The notes under the pieces are model-generated. The model made no database searches and had not been told where the DNA came from. It saw only the letters and a program-made list of their open reading frames with translations. From Sordaria brevicollis (lineage: Eukaryota > Ascomycota > Sordariomycetes > Sordariales > Sordariaceae), in NCBI GenBank assembly GCA_033439795.1, contig JAUTDP010000014.1, positions 434,001-498,000 on the forward strand: a stretch of DNA of 64,000 nt. The letters are read 5' to 3'. Shown here piece after piece: positions 23,502 to 35,966 of this stretch; the first letter of the stretch is position 1; each line of letters starts with the position of its first letter. The translations under genes were made by a program, and so were the position numbers.

Positions 23502-24446
23502 TGATTTCTGATTTGCTGATGGAAGGGCCAACCCTTTCTTTTCCTATAAGGTCAACTTTAAAGTGCCCCACAGCTGGTGGGTCCTCTCCGCACTCAGTCT
23601 CAACTCTTGATCAAATCCCAGATTCACAGAAACGACCCCAGAAGAAGTTTGTGACCAGCACTTTGTAAAAAGATGCAGTGAGTTAAACATGCACGGAAAT
23701 GTCTCCTCGTACCAGTTTGAACTTCCTGTGCTGGCGCTGTACCTAACGGTTCGTGCACCTGATACCTTGGCTGGTAACGGTACACTTGTCTCTTTGTCCA
23801 ACAAGTGCTGGTGGGACACTCAACCGTAACTTCGTCAGCACACCTGTGAGAATTTTCTGAGCAAGAAACTCAGTGAGTATTTCCAGGGGAAACTTCAGTC
23901 ATCCCAGCCTGGAAGAAACACAAACTATTAATTCTTTCGTTTTCGTTGTCCAAAAGCTGTTGGTATGTTAGAAGGGAGGACGTTCTCGACCAGTCAACGC
24001 ACGGACCAGGTACCGCTCATGTTTTGTGTAACGATGGCTTCTACTCTTTTCCTTGGGTCAAGTCTTTTGGCGGTTATGTTGGAAGGAGAGTTATGTGTAG
24101 AAACCCCGCCTGTATGATATCCCAAGTGGTCCACTTAGATGGTTAAGCCCACTGCACTGGGGGTCTTGCATACTGATGACTTTTATTGCTGCTCGGTATC
24201 TAGAGTCCGAAGTGAAAAGGTAGACGTAGAGGATAGGAGATAGAAACCATTACAATCTGTCACTACAACTGACCCAAATCCATCTATCTTATGCCCGTAA
24301 TGTTTCCAATTATCAGCTGCCAGATTGTAGACCACGAGTAAATCCTGCAACAATAATAGGTTAAAGCATCGAACCAAGTAAAGGAGTGTTATGAAGGAAA
24401 AGAAAGCCACCCCGAACTACCCACCCTCTCCAGCAGAAATTGAAAA
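23502..24446. other. Intergenic region between tRNA-iMet and the secreted protein gene
   Basis: These 945 bp contain the 5' flank of the tRNA and the 3' flank of the secreted protein gene, both transcribed from the minus strand. No gene or repeat was recognised. Confidence 0.5.
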
Positions 24447-26309
24447 TCACAATCCCCCCTTCTCATTATCAGGATTCCCACTTGGCACCGCCACAAGACT
24501 CGTAGCAACAGCCGTAACCACCTGCGTCGCGCTCGGGACTGGCCATCCCTCCGTGGTAGTGTAGGTAGAAGTCTCCAACAAACTCACCGTCCTGTCTCCG
24601 GGCCTGTCTCCCCCAGCACCACTAGCAGTACCAGCACCACTTCCGGCACCTGAACCCGAGCCCGAGCCCGAGCCAACACCGGCAGTAGGGGCAGAGGCAG
24701 ATGGTACAATACCGGAAGTAAACCCTGAAACACCAGCAGGACCTGAAGTCCAAGACCAAGTGAAGCCAGGGAAGGTAGTCGTCCATGACCACGCTGAGCC
24801 ACCAGCACCACCAGCGGCACTCGTACCGAGAGGGTTATTGGCAGTGACCGGATTAGCTGTTACCGTGACAAAGACGATACTTGGAGCTGGAGGCTGCGGG
24901 CCTTGGGCAACGGTCGTGAAGCCCCCAGATCCCGAACCACCGTTACCGCCGTTGGCCCCACCAAGGGTGATAGTCACCGTGCTTGGTGCCGCAGTTTGAG
25001 CAGGTAAGTTCGCAGCATTAGAGTTGGTGACGGTGACGATGAAGGGTGTCGCTTGCGAAGAAGAGGGGATGATGACGGGGGCGGTGATGGTTGTGACGAT
25101 GACGGGGCCAATCCCACCAACACCATTGGAGCCGTTGTTGGCTGCTTGAGAACCGCCGGCTACGGAAGAAGGGGCGGGGACGATGTCGATTACTACCACC
25201 GTTGGAGCAGCTTCTTGTTGCGTGGCGAGGATGGGGCCGTCGAAGACGGTGGCGGAGTTGGCGGGGAACCCGGAGATGATGGAATTGGCGGAGAAGCCGG
25301 ATGGTTGAGAGTCACCTACTAGGGCGTCGATGATGACGGTTGTGGTGCTGGCAAAGGATTGGGAAAGGAGGCTGGTGGCGGCGGGAGCGGAAGCGGTGAC
25401 GGGGTCACCGGCTGCTTGGGTGATGCTCACGACGATGACGCCGGGGGCGCCGTCGGCATTAGGAGGCGCGGCAGTGATAAGAACTGTCTGCGTGGTGGAC
25501 GGAGTGGCGGCACCGCCGGGTGGAATGACGACTGGACCGGCGGCGGAAGCGCTGGTTGCTGAGGGAGGTACGACGACAACACTAGCCGAGCTGATGCCTG
25601 GAACTGGAGATGTGAGTGAGGGAACCACAACAGCGGCACTGCTAGACGAGACTGGGCCTGCCGGTGTTACTGGTGGAACAACTGCTGGAACGGAGGGTCC
25701 TGCGGATGAGGTAACCACCGGGGCCGTGAGAGTGGCATTGGACGGAGCCGGAAGGGATGCAATGCCCGTGGCGTTAGGGAAGACTCCTGGAGCGGAGGAG
25801 TTGCCAGCTGCAATAGGACCGCCGGTTCCGCTAACAATGGGAGCAGAGGGAGTAGGTACTGGAGGAGACACTGGAGGTTCGGTTCCAGGAGGAACTGGAG
25901 GAGCAGATACCGGTGGTACTGATGCTGGTGGCGCAGATGCCGGAGGTGCGGAGACTGGGGGACCGGAAGCTGGCGGAGCGGAGGCTGGAGGAGCGGGAGG
26001 AGCCGTCGCCGGAGGGCCCGCTGCTGCCGAATCAGTGTCGGCGCGGATGTCGGCTGGAGCACGGTTGATGGGATATGTGAACTTCCGGTGTTTGATGGGC
26101 TCCTCTTGAGGCTCTTGCTCATTGAAGAGGCTCCATCGTTTGACGAACCCACGAAGACCGTTAGAGTAACGATCGCCACTCTGTATTTGCCCTTGAGTGG
26201 CCAGCTTTGGGATAACCTGCTTGTCGTCTTGAGATTGTCTATGTGCCGGTGCAGCTATGACAGACGTGCTTGCCACAAGCAAAGCAACAGCCAACGTTGG
26301 CAGCTGCAT
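24447..26309 (-). CDS. Secreted Pro/Ala/Ser/Thr-rich protein, probably wall-associated
   Basis: Intronless frame of 620 residues. ATG 26309 sits in a good context (ACACAAAATGC) and opens a classic signal peptide (MQLPTLAVALLVASTSVIAA). A dibasic KR at 57-58 (GFVKRWS) is a likely Kex2 processing site. From about residue 90 the protein is built of imperfect PPAS/PPVS repeats, then long Val/Thr/Ser/Ala-rich stretches (VVIDIVPAPSSVAGG, TVTITLGGANGG), and a Gly-Ser alternation (GSGSGSGSGAGS) near the C-terminus. The composition suits heavy O-mannosylation and a cell-wall or extracellular role. No GPI-attachment pattern is evident; the tail is NPDNEKGGL. It is divergent from the SET gene. The function beyond 'mucin-like secreted protein' is unknown. 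Confidence 0.8.
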   Translation of the reverse strand: MQLPTLAVALLVASTSVIAAPAHRQSQDDKQVIPKLATQGQIQSGDRYSNGLRGFVKRWSLFNEQEPQEEPIKHRKFTYPINRAPADIRADTDSAAAGPPATAPPAPPASAPPASGPPVSAPPASAPPASVPPVSAPPVPPGTEPPVSPPVPTPSAPIVSGTGGPIAAGNSSAPGVFPNATGIASLPAPSNATLTAPVVTSSAGPSVPAVVPPVTPAGPVSSSSAAVVVPSLTSPVPGISSASVVVVPPSATSASAAGPVVIPPGGAATPSTTQTVLITAAPPNADGAPGVIVVSITQAAGDPVTASAPAATSLLSQSFASTTTVIIDALVGDSQPSGFSANSIISGFPANSATVFDGPILATQQEAAPTVVVIDIVPAPSSVAGGSQAANNGSNGVGGIGPVIVTTITAPVIIPSSSQATPFIVTVTNSNAANLPAQTAAPSTVTITLGGANGGNGGSGSGGFTTVAQGPQPPAPSIVFVTVTANPVTANNPLGTSAAGGAGGSAWSWTTTFPGFTWSWTSGPAGVSGFTSGIVPSASAPTAGVGSGSGSGSGAGSGAGTASGAGGDRPGDRTVSLLETSTYTTTEGWPVPSATQVVTAVATSLVAVPSGNPDNEKGGL

Positions 26310-26441
26310 TTTGTGTGTTTACTTGCTGTCCTGTTGAGTGCTGATGGTTGACAGATGGATCAGGTTCTTCTGTAACGAGCGTGGTGGTTTGGTGCAGAGG
26401 GCTGCTTTGATTCCAATACCAGATGAGTATTGAACAGAGCA

Positions 26442-26452
26442 GGATATATAGC
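26442..26452 (-). promoter_or_regulatory. TATA box of the secreted protein gene
   Basis: Minus-strand GCTATATATCC lies about 135 bp upstream of ATG 26309, a plausible distance for a TATA element plus a short leader. Confidence 0.5.
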
Positions 26453-28576
26453 GAGGAGGAGGCATGGGAATGATGCCTCTTGGCTGCCACCTGAACATCC
26501 CGCCATGACCACCAAGGACCCTGCTGTCAATAGTGCCTTGATTTTCCCTCACCTCTTCGGCCGTTCCGAAGCGTACAAGCTTCACCCGCATTTAAATACC
26601 AGTGTTGGGGAAACATACCTTGGAATGGCGTCATACAGATATACCACCATCGGGAGTCAGAATGGATTATTCTACCCTTTGTATGGGCCATTTGATGGCA
26701 TCGTGATGAGTGATATCCAGAGAAGTGCTCAACGTACTACTAGTAGACGCGGCTGATTCCCACTGACAGTCGGGCACAGCCATTTTTTCGAGCTTTTAGG
26801 ACGAGCAGAAAGACCCGTACATGTGTACGAGCAAATCCCAAAGCCTGATGGTGCCACGACCGCTAGTTGGCAGGTGTGACTGTGACCATAGGACAATGCC
26901 AGGAACCGTGAACATCGAGTCCTGTGGTACCTCCATGCTTTCCGCATTCAAGGCCGGTTTTCGGACGGAAGCTTTCCAAATCCATTTCTCCAGTAGTGTC
27001 CCAAGGCCATGAGATTCTTTGACTGTGTGCAGCTGTCAACGTCTTGCAACAAGTTGTCTAGGCTTAAAACTCCGAAGGAAGCTTTGAATGAGACCGACAC
27101 CTTCCGTAAACCGACGCAGGGTTTCTGAAACTGGGCTGGAGGAACACCAGAGCCTAGTGGCGTGTAGGAGCGTGGAACCAGCGATGGAGTTTTGTACTCG
27201 CATCGTGAGACCGGCTTGGCCGTCTGAGTTCATCTCGTGGAAAGGCCATTACACAAGCCTGAACATGATCGGATCCAGTTCAACCATGGACGTGACGGGG
27301 ACAAAGAGATGGCTGTTTCGTGATGTGGCGGTATCGAGGAGTCGTAATTTTTTGACTACCGGTCCGTCTTGAAAACAGCCCAGGGATAAAATGCCGCCTA
27401 TGAGAATGGCTTTGCCTAACCCGTGAATAGCGTTGGCTTCTTAGTGGTTCGAAATGTCCCGAGGAACGGCACACCTCGTATCACAAGATGAATAACCAAG
27501 GAGGGTGTTCTCGCGAGGACTCGTAGGCTTAAACAAGGGAGGCTTTCTGTCCGAGTAATGGTGATTTTAGTTCCGGCTGGCAGAGGGACGCGTCGCCCAC
27601 CAGAGTGTGACATAACAGCCACGGCCCACATGAGGATGTCGCATCACCTGCCTTACTCCAGACGCAACAGCGGGAGCAGCCAGTGAATGGCTCATTGCTT
27701 GAGGTGTAGGATGAATTTGGCTGTAGAGGCGATGAAGATTCCAAACAGTTTTTGTGGCGAAGGTAAACCAACCTCGCCCAACAACACTGGATAGTTGGGC
27801 TGCATACTGCGTTTGAAGCGTGGTGATATCGAAGTGGAGGTAAATGTGGAAATAACTCTGCTTGCTTTTGAGGTTTGGTTTCCATGGTTCGCCGGCGTTG
27901 GGGAATATGCAGATTCACTGAGATGGCCAGAATTAAAGCATAGGAAATGCTCGAATTCGCCCAAGCTAGGAACCGTCATGTGTGGTTGACCGCGCTGTGG
28001 TCAAGTCATCTGATGTCTGCCGTGTCGTGAGGTTCTCAGGCCCTTGGTGACCAATCTCGACATCCGGGGGAGCAATTGACTCGGTTCGTCTGATGATTGA
28101 GATGGAAATGGGACGACAGATGGTTTCCCGTCGTCATTTGAATGGTAGTCCTGGTGTTTACTTGAATGACCGTTTTCTTTCGATGGATTGATGTTGACAC
28201 ACATGCCGCTTCGTAAACTGCTCCTTCTCTCAGGGAGAGCTTGCTCTCACTATCAAACCTGCCTGCTGTTAGCTAGACGTAAGAACCTATTGACCTTCAA
28301 ACAACGGGCTGGTAGTTTTTGCGGTAAAACGGTAGAAACTTTGACCTTCCACAACCCAAAACATGATTGACCGTTCATGAAAACATTGTAGCCATGTTTG
28401 CCTTCTGCTCATCTCACCTATTCCATATTAGCCTCAATCCCATATAACCTTTCCAGGAAGGACCGGACGAGAGCCCACCGCCAGTTCATCTCACCTTACC
28501 CATAGTGAATTGTCAACACCAGAAGGTTCCTTCTCGCGATTGCCTTCACTTGCTTGCTTAGTCTTGACCCACACAG
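26453..28576. other. Divergent intergenic region between the secreted protein and SET genes
   Basis: About 2.1 kb between two divergently transcribed genes. No convincing frame, RNA gene or repeat is visible. It presumably holds the upstream regulatory sequences of both. Confidence 0.5.
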
Positions 28577-28579
28577 GTC

Positions 28580-28586
28580 TATATAA
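28580..28586 (+). promoter_or_regulatory. TATA box of the SET-domain gene
   Basis: TATATAA lies in GGTCTATATAAACCG, about 180 bp upstream of ATG 28767 and just before a CT-rich leader. Confidence 0.6.
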
Positions 28587-28766
28587 ACCGCAAAAAAACT
28601 GAGGCTACCCATCTCTTACCTTTCCTCTTCTCCCTCAACAACACCCATTACCCATAACGCTCGCTTAGCTCGCAGTTTTGCTTGACACCAGTCGTTATCC
28701 AGACCAATTTTTGGTGGTTTTTGGAATCAAATATCACTTACATAACTTACTTTCCTTAACATCACA

Positions 28767-30171
28767 ATGGCTTCAATCACCATTACCGCTCTCTCTAAGG
28801 GAGCACCTGAAGACTCGGTATCGGTCACAGACCCCCGCCCGGTCCAGTCGTTGAAGAACGGCCATCCTGAAAGTCCATTGAGCGCTCCGGAGCTCACCCT
28901 AGTCAAGTCTTCCACAATAGAAACATCCGAGGACACTATTCTTCCCACAGATGTCAGCCTGATCACACCATCGGTAGACGCAGCAGATGTCCCTTTGCCG
29001 GATGACGAAGACAACCATGATGACCTCAAAGTCAGTTCCACCCATTAGGTTCATGGCGCTCTATACTGACATGCTCCTCCAGACATCATCTCCCGACAAC
29101 GACAAAGTGACCGACCAGGAAAGCAATGCCGTTGAACTGAGCAACACTGAGCCGACAGACGTGGACACCACCAACTCGGTTCAGGATGACATCAAAGCAG
29201 ATGATGCCAACGAGGTTGATACCAGTCTAGCACCGTCTTCTTCCGCTCCGTCCTCACCCAGGACACCCAGAAGCAAGGCCGAACGCTCGTCGGATAGTGA
29301 GGATCGCCATGACACCCCAGTCACGCCATTGTCATCCATCGATAGCTCTCCCAAGACCTCAGCGAAAGAGAACCCATCGAGCGACCCATTTGTCACCGAA
29401 GACCCGGCGACAGTTTTATCCTTGGACAGCGTTGATTGGTCCTCTCTAGACACTATCACTAGTTTCATCGAGAAGCTGGAGAACCTCCAACCTGATGAGG
29501 AAGACAGCTTGGATTCCAATACCATCAAAGCCTTTGAGGCAGGAAAGGAATACGATGGTCCGATTATCGCCATCCCGGACACACCCGAGTACCACCCATA
29601 CTCGGAAAACTTCCAAGTCTGCATCTCCAAGTATGGCGGCTTCGGGACCTTTGCCACTCGAGATCTCAAGTTGGGAGAGGTCATCCTCGTCGAAAAGCCC
29701 CTGCTAAGGACTTCTCGCGTAGACTTCCACACCAACTTCCTCAAGTTGTCCAAGAAAGCCCAGGAGGCCATCATGCAGCTCTACACACCGCCTGGAAACT
29801 ACCGGGCCCTTGACGGAACCGACCCTGACCACATCTGGGCAATTGTGGCGGCCAACTCATTCGCCCTCATGCCATACGACAGCGGCATTGTAGCTGTGCA
29901 CAACGTCACATCGAGACTGAACCACGCCTGCCAGCCGGTCGCCAACGTCAAGTTTGACCATGACGCCAAAAACATGGATGCGATCATACTGACCATGACC
30001 AAACCGGTCAAGGCTGGCTCTGAGTTGTTCATTAGTTACGGGGGGCCGCCATTGTCGCTGTACGAGCGATATGGGTTCCGGTGCTGCTGTGGAGGCTGTA
30101 AGGGTGTCTCGGACCAAGACATCTCGATCATGCAGAAGAGAAAGAGAGAAAACTTCTGGATGACGCGATAA
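28767..30171 (+). CDS. SET-domain protein (putative lysine methyltransferase)
   Basis: Two exons, 28767-29030 and 29083-30171, encode 450 residues. The 52-nt intron has donor GTCAGT, branch site CTGAC and acceptor CCAG. ATG 28767 has context ATCACAATGG. Residues 1-about 260 are acidic and Ser/Thr/Pro-rich with no domain recognised. A SET domain occupies about 265-425. It opens with KYGGFGTFATRDLKLGE, has the N-SET/C-SET signature SRLNHACQP (365-373) for cofactor binding, and FISYG (404-408) carrying the catalytic Tyr. A Cys cluster (FRCCCGGCKG, about 420-429) resembles the post-SET zinc site. SET proteins of this fungal class methylate lysine on histones or other proteins; the target here is unknown. 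It is divergent from the secreted protein gene and has its own TATA box. Confidence 0.9.
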
Positions 30172-31529
30172 GAAATACTTGGAATTGTCGCCGGAGATTT
30201 GGGATATGAGGGAAACCGGAGTGTTCTGTGGGCTGCCTTGACGATGTTCAAGAGAGGGGAGATGACCCTAACCCCATATCCGGAGCAGCTCTTGGACGGT
30301 TGGACGGGGAGGATTTTCAGCTGACGATGATTTTCATATGGGGGCGTTACACAACGTCGATTGACAGGAGGTACCGCATTCTTCGCATGGCAAGGGCGGG
30401 ACTTGAACTTATATCGTCGACATTGTCACACAATTTCCATCTTCATCTGGGCATTGATCAGCAACGTTACCCTATAGACAGTAGACGGCGACAATATCGG
30501 ATACTCGGGGGTGGGCATCTTTATACGATATTGACCAGCGCATAAAGCGCTTGGAAATGAACGCAGATTTCAGTGATACTCAATCATGCTTTGCTATGGT
30601 GAAGCTGTCCGTAGGTTTGGTGATAGACGATGATATCAGTGCTTGCTCGGATGAAGCTATTCACATCTGTGATGGCCGCTTGTTGGTGATTGATGTTGAT
30701 TGACCGGCAACGCTTTCGTAGAAAATTCTGGCAGTTGGCACGATGCGACCTGTTCTTGTTCCGTGACAGAGGTGATCATGATTGAGAGAAGTGGTTGTCA
30801 GATGTCAAACAGAGTGTCCAATGGAGTGAAACAAAAAGAAAGCAGATGATCTCCCGGTGGTGTGGGGCGTCCGTCATAGGGCTGCTCCTGCCGCCGCCGT
30901 TTTTCTGGGGGCGCACGAGCCCCAACCCCCGACAAAAAAAACATCAGGCCAGGGGGCCCAACCCACGACAACGGTCCCCTGGATTGGGCAATTGCGAGCA
31001 TTCCATTCCTGCTAGGGACCAGGGACCGTGGCCCAATCGGCGTTGATATCGACCGCTGATCAATGCGATAAGCTCTCGCTCACCGCACTCGCTACGGCGC
31101 CGAGTCACTCCATCACCACTCGCATGTCTTTTCTTTGCGGTTTAGCCTTGTCTCTTTCCCCTCCTTCCCCTCTTTGCTGAAAAGTTATGAGAAATATCTG
31201 TCGGACGTGGGCGCAGGATTATTGTACGAACAACTGTTGACCATCAAAAGAACACGACGACAAACAAACCAAGTGTTGACGGTAATGCATCGACACGTCT
31301 ATCCCCACGAGCCAACGCATAAACGACTAGAACTACGATCTTCAGAAACCTCCACTTGATTTCGACCAGGCGCCGAGCTACAGCTTCAGAAATACAGTAC
31401 CAGTCCGTCAAGCACCACCACCTCGAGAGCTGGGGCAGAATTCAGGAACAGGAACCACAGGATCACCACACCCGAAAAAAAAAAACCAAGAAACGAGTAT
31501 CACGACAAACGACTACCATAGCAGTTCTA
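30172..31529. other. Intergenic region and leader of the membrane protein gene
   Basis: 1.36 kb between tandem genes. The right part (31130-31529) is a CT- then A-rich stretch that suits a promoter and a long 5' leader. A short A run lies near 31479-31488. No gene was found. Confidence 0.5.
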
Positions 31530-33884
31530 ATGGGCCTTTTCGGTTTCTTTTCCAAGGCCAACGAAGACCCCCTCGAAGCCCACCTCAATCAATTCCGTCA
31601 ACAGCGGCCGAGCCCTACCCCCCACCAGCAGCGCGAGTCCCGCCGCCGAGGAGGAGGAACGAGCAGCGGCAGCGTCCCGACACGGAGCAACCCTTCCTCG
31701 AGACCGCCTTCACGCAGCGGCGGTCGCCGAAAACCTTGTCATGCCCACAGCAGCAGCGGTGGCAGTAACAAAGGGCCGTCAACTGCGTCGATAGCCGCCG
31801 CACTAGCTGCCCAGCAGACAGGTCCATTACCCAACTTCTTTTCCTTCGAACAGGGCTCTGAGCGCGCGCAGGGACGGTACCAAAATGAGTCAACACCATT
31901 GCTGGGAAGGTTTCGGGCCATGCCTGGGGCACCGGGCAGGAGGCGGGAGTCGGATGATCATCAGGGCTTGCTGTCAGCTGGTTGGAGAGGGAGCGTACAT
32001 GTGGGATATGGCGCATTGATGGCCGCCGCAGCGGAAGGAGAGGAGGAGTTCGACGACAGTGGCAGTGAAGATGACGACAGCGAAGGCGACGGGATGCTGA
32101 ACTCGGGATTTCTTGGCACAGGCACGATACAAGGAAGGCCATTAACGAAAAAGGTGGTGGTGAAGAAACTCAACCGCGCTCGCAGGAGGTTGTACTACAC
32201 GTGGGTACATCCGAAAGCTTCAGTGATAAGAAAGGTGGTAGAGCATTGGTGGAGTCGATGGTTTGTTTTGGTAATATTACCGGCCTTTCTGGTAAGTTAA
32301 ACGAGGCTCGAACCCTTCTTGAACCCCGGTAAGGTGTTGACAACTGATCTCTAGGCCGTTGCGTGGTGCGCGATACCTTTCCCACAATACCCAATACCGT
32401 ACGACGACGGCCATGATCCAACGATACCACCAACAGCACCTGGCGGCGATCGACCAGGGCGCAAAACCCCCGGCCACGGAGCGGCGCGGGTGCAGGTCAA
32501 CTTCTGGTTCTTCCTCTTCGTCTACTACAGCTTCTACAATTTGACGGCCCTAATATGGATCACGAAGGTGTTCAACCTGTACAGCCTCAACTGGTGGCCC
32601 AAGTCTCTAGGGTTCCCACTAACCGTCTTCACCATCGGCGTTATATCGCTAGCAGCGCCGATACCACTATATCTCATCCCCGAATTGCGATGGTTGACAG
32701 TCCACAATACGGCATGGATTAGCTGGACCTTCGTCATCATGGCCATGCCCGTCACCATCGCTTTCTGCATCCTTATGACCAACGAGCGCCACCTCAAGCT
32801 ACGACATTCTCTCTCCGAAACCCAGCGCATATTCACGTCGTCTTGGTGGGCGGGCGAGTCCGGAAACAACAGCCGTCGTGAATCGGTACGTCGGGGTGGC
32901 TTGGCAGGCGCATTCGATACCGGGGCCGCAGAGCTTGGGTTCGAGGAGGGCCTCACTCGGCGACCTTCGGTACCTGTACGAATCAGGCGCAGATGGCTAC
33001 CTGCGAGCTTTGTCAGGTTCGTGTGGTTCTGCCTGGCACTGTCAATTGGCTTGCTTGCCTATGTGATAGGAGAGGCGTATGCCGAGATCTATCTGCGTAC
33101 GCTTCCGCATAACAACTTGGAGACTATCGTCTATGTTTATGGCTGGGTATCAACGGTGTATCTTCTTGACGGCTTGACAGGTTGGATTTTGGGCGGCAAC
33201 GAAGGCGAGCGAGTTGGAAGCTACCCGTTAAGCTTCATCTTCAAGCTGTTAGTATCCTCTCATGTCCCTCACCGTGGTTGACACTTGCTAACCTCTCGAC
33301 TATTGAACAGCTACTTCATGCTAACCTACCAAACCTACGTCCGCGCCCTATACGCCCGCCTCCGCTCCCCACAACAGTTCGTCATGCTCCAAGTGCTCTC
33401 TTCAACAACCTTGATCATCGTCACACCCATCCTCATGTCCCGCCCCGTCCACTGGTTCTTGTCCATCACCAACCTCAACGGCCAATCTTACGGCTCCTAC
33501 CAAAAGATTTGCATCCGAAACGTCTTTATCCGCTTCATCGCCGAAAACGCCTCCATGCTTACGTTCCTCGGAAGCGTCGTAATCCTCCACTTCGGCCCGA
33601 ACAAGGACGTGTATCCCTATTTCGCGTTCGACGGCGAGCCGGACGACACCTCGGACTTTGACTTTGGTCTGACATTCTATGCCTCCAGCATAACCTGGGC
33701 GTGCGAGCTGGCGGCCGGATTCATCGTCTCGGGCTTGATTCGGCTCATCTATAAGGTCAATGTGGTGACGGAGGGAAAACTGGACTTTGCCGTGTGGCCC
33801 GAGTTGCTCCCGACGAGTGTGGCGGTGGTGTTGCATGTGTTGCAGAATATGCTGTTTTCCATTGTTCGGTTGCAGTTTCACTAA
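31530..33884 (+). CDS. Large multi-pass membrane protein of unknown function
   Basis: Three exons, 31530-32291, 32355-33247 and 33311-33884, give 742 residues. Introns are 63 nt each: the first GTAAGT...CTAG, the second GTTAGT...ACAG with branch site GCTAAC. The N-terminal 230 residues are soluble: Ser/Arg/Gly-rich, then an acidic stretch (EGEEEFDDSGSEDDDSEGDG). A basic region (KKVVVKKLNRARRRLYYTW) leads into the membrane part. Hydrophobic segments lie near 245-263, 303-324, 341-363, 374-395, 472-494, 511-533, 547-565, 576-598, 632-646 and 680-698, so about eight to ten spans. A loop near 400-470 is polar and basic. I recognise no transporter signature. The frame, phase-matched introns and clear membrane topology make the gene secure; its role and compartment are not known. 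Confidence 0.85.
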
Positions 33885-35966
33885 GGCAAGAAACTTGTTT
33901 GTTGGTTTGGGTCGACTGGTTTGGCTAGAGCTTGGTTTGATACCCCTGGGATTGGATGTTGGAAACTTCATGGACGGGTACTAAAGATGCCGTTAAATTT
34001 GTCGAACGTGGTGGACCTGGAAAAGGCTGCCGGGCTGCGTCGGTTGTACCAGTCGCGCAGGTTTGTGTGTGCCGAAGTACTGGGTTCGGTAACACGACCC
34101 TATTTGGTTGCGATTGCGAGAGCCAAAAGGAAAGATGCGAAAGGATAGGAGTGCGATGAGGCGGGAAAAAAAGGGACGAGGACGTGATGAACTATCCATC
34201 AGTCTTCGCGTCACTTACCAACTCTTCAGATCTCACCCCAGCCACCCCTCCTTTCACCGTCCATACACATATCATACGCGTCCGACAGCACAACCACCTC
34301 ACCTAGCGGCCACAAAAGGAAACAAACAACATGTCGTGTGTTGACGGCTAGCGGAAGTCACAGGAACAGAAAGCTTGAGGAAATGGTGGGGTTCGTCGTA
34401 CAACATTCTTGTCAAGCAACAAGCAGGAAAGGGGGGTGGGATACGCGCGGGATTTATATTAATCGGTCAAGATTCGGGTTGATTACGGGTTGTGCAGGGA
34501 CCGTTGCACGTCACCGTCACAATCACCATACCGGCAGCCGTCCGGTTTGTGTTTATAACATAGGGCCAAAGCCCAGGCCTAGACCCAGGCCCGAACGGGG
34601 ACGAGCATGGATGGGAATGGTGGAGGGTGGTCACACTACATCCGCGATAGACACGGGGTGACATGGGTGACGAGAAGCACGACATACTGCATAGAATGCT
34701 ATGCCCGTCCGAAGCACCATGCACACGACATGACACGACACGAAACCTAACAAAAAACAAACACCAACGAAACCGGATTCACGATTAGACACGACACCAT
34801 ATGACGACAGCCACGAATACTGAATGATGGAAGAGGAACAATACATGAATGAACTTGATGAAAACAATGGACACCAGCGCCGCCACAACTGCCGTAAGGG
34901 GGCCAAAAAAACCAAGCACGCATGTACACGAACCTTTTTGACTACAGACGCTAGAGAGTTGAGGGTTGTAGAGTTTTAGAAAAGAAAGATACCACTCCAG
35001 AGTGAGATAGAACAGGAGGATTGAATAAACCTCTAGGTTAGAAGTAGATCATATAGCATGTTTTTTCTGCACCATACAAACTTGCTGAGACTAACCAAGC
35101 TTTACTGACCCGTGCAACTCACGAACACAAGCCTGCAGCTCAAGTGAATAAAACCTGTTTGTTCTTTCGGGAATCTGGATCTCGGTACATACTAGTTCCG
35201 AGATGGTAGGTATGGTGTGCACCCTATTCTGCTGGAGATATGAGGAACAGGATGGTGAGTGAGTAAGTGAGGGAGGGAAGTCGTAGGAGACTGAATGAGT
35301 CAGTGACGTATCAGATAAAGCTGTTGTATTATCAATGGCGAGCACACCGTACCTAGTCTACCTAGGTATAGTCTTGAAGCCTTGAAGCCGCCGAGTACTC
35401 GGCTTATGAGCAATGATATTTTCTTGCCTGGATGTCCAGTTTTTATTTGTTAAATACTTCACCTTCCAAGAATTTGACAAAAGGGAATTGGTGCTTGCCT
35501 GGTGGTTTGTTTTGTCTGGTCGTTCCTTCAGTTTTCAAGTTTCGAATAACCCCAGGACGATGAGTGGATACCCCTGCCGACACAACAGATTAAAATGAGA
35601 ACCTTGATGGCCAATCTCAAGAGCTCTTGTTTCGGGCCGCCTCTGGCCCTCTTTTTACGGGTCGTGCTTCTCATTTCCTGGACATGATATTGGGTGATCA
35701 TTCCTTTTTTTCTTTTTCGGAGAACTTCAAACCTCTCTAGTATGATGAGGAACTGGATCGTTGGTTTGTTCACTGACTCTCGAAGAATTTATGATTCGCA
35801 TAAGTAGAGGTAAGGTACCACGTGATAGCCAGAAAGAAAACTTGAAATCTGTCTCTGTTTTACCTTGACCGAAGTATAGATTGCCTGGCCAGTATCAGGA
35901 TGGGCGCGGCTGGTAATCATGGAGGTGTTGAATATTTGAGCTGTTGAGCTCGGAAATATTCAGCCT

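Noticed and set aside
25330..26109. 259-codon frame antisense to the secreted protein gene
   Set aside because: Gly/Thr/Ala-rich mirror of the low-complexity Pro/Ser repeats on the true coding strand.
30395..30440. Minus-strand GTTCAAGTCCC resembling a tRNA B-box
   Set aside because: No A-box, anticodon arm or matching acceptor stem can be folded around it.
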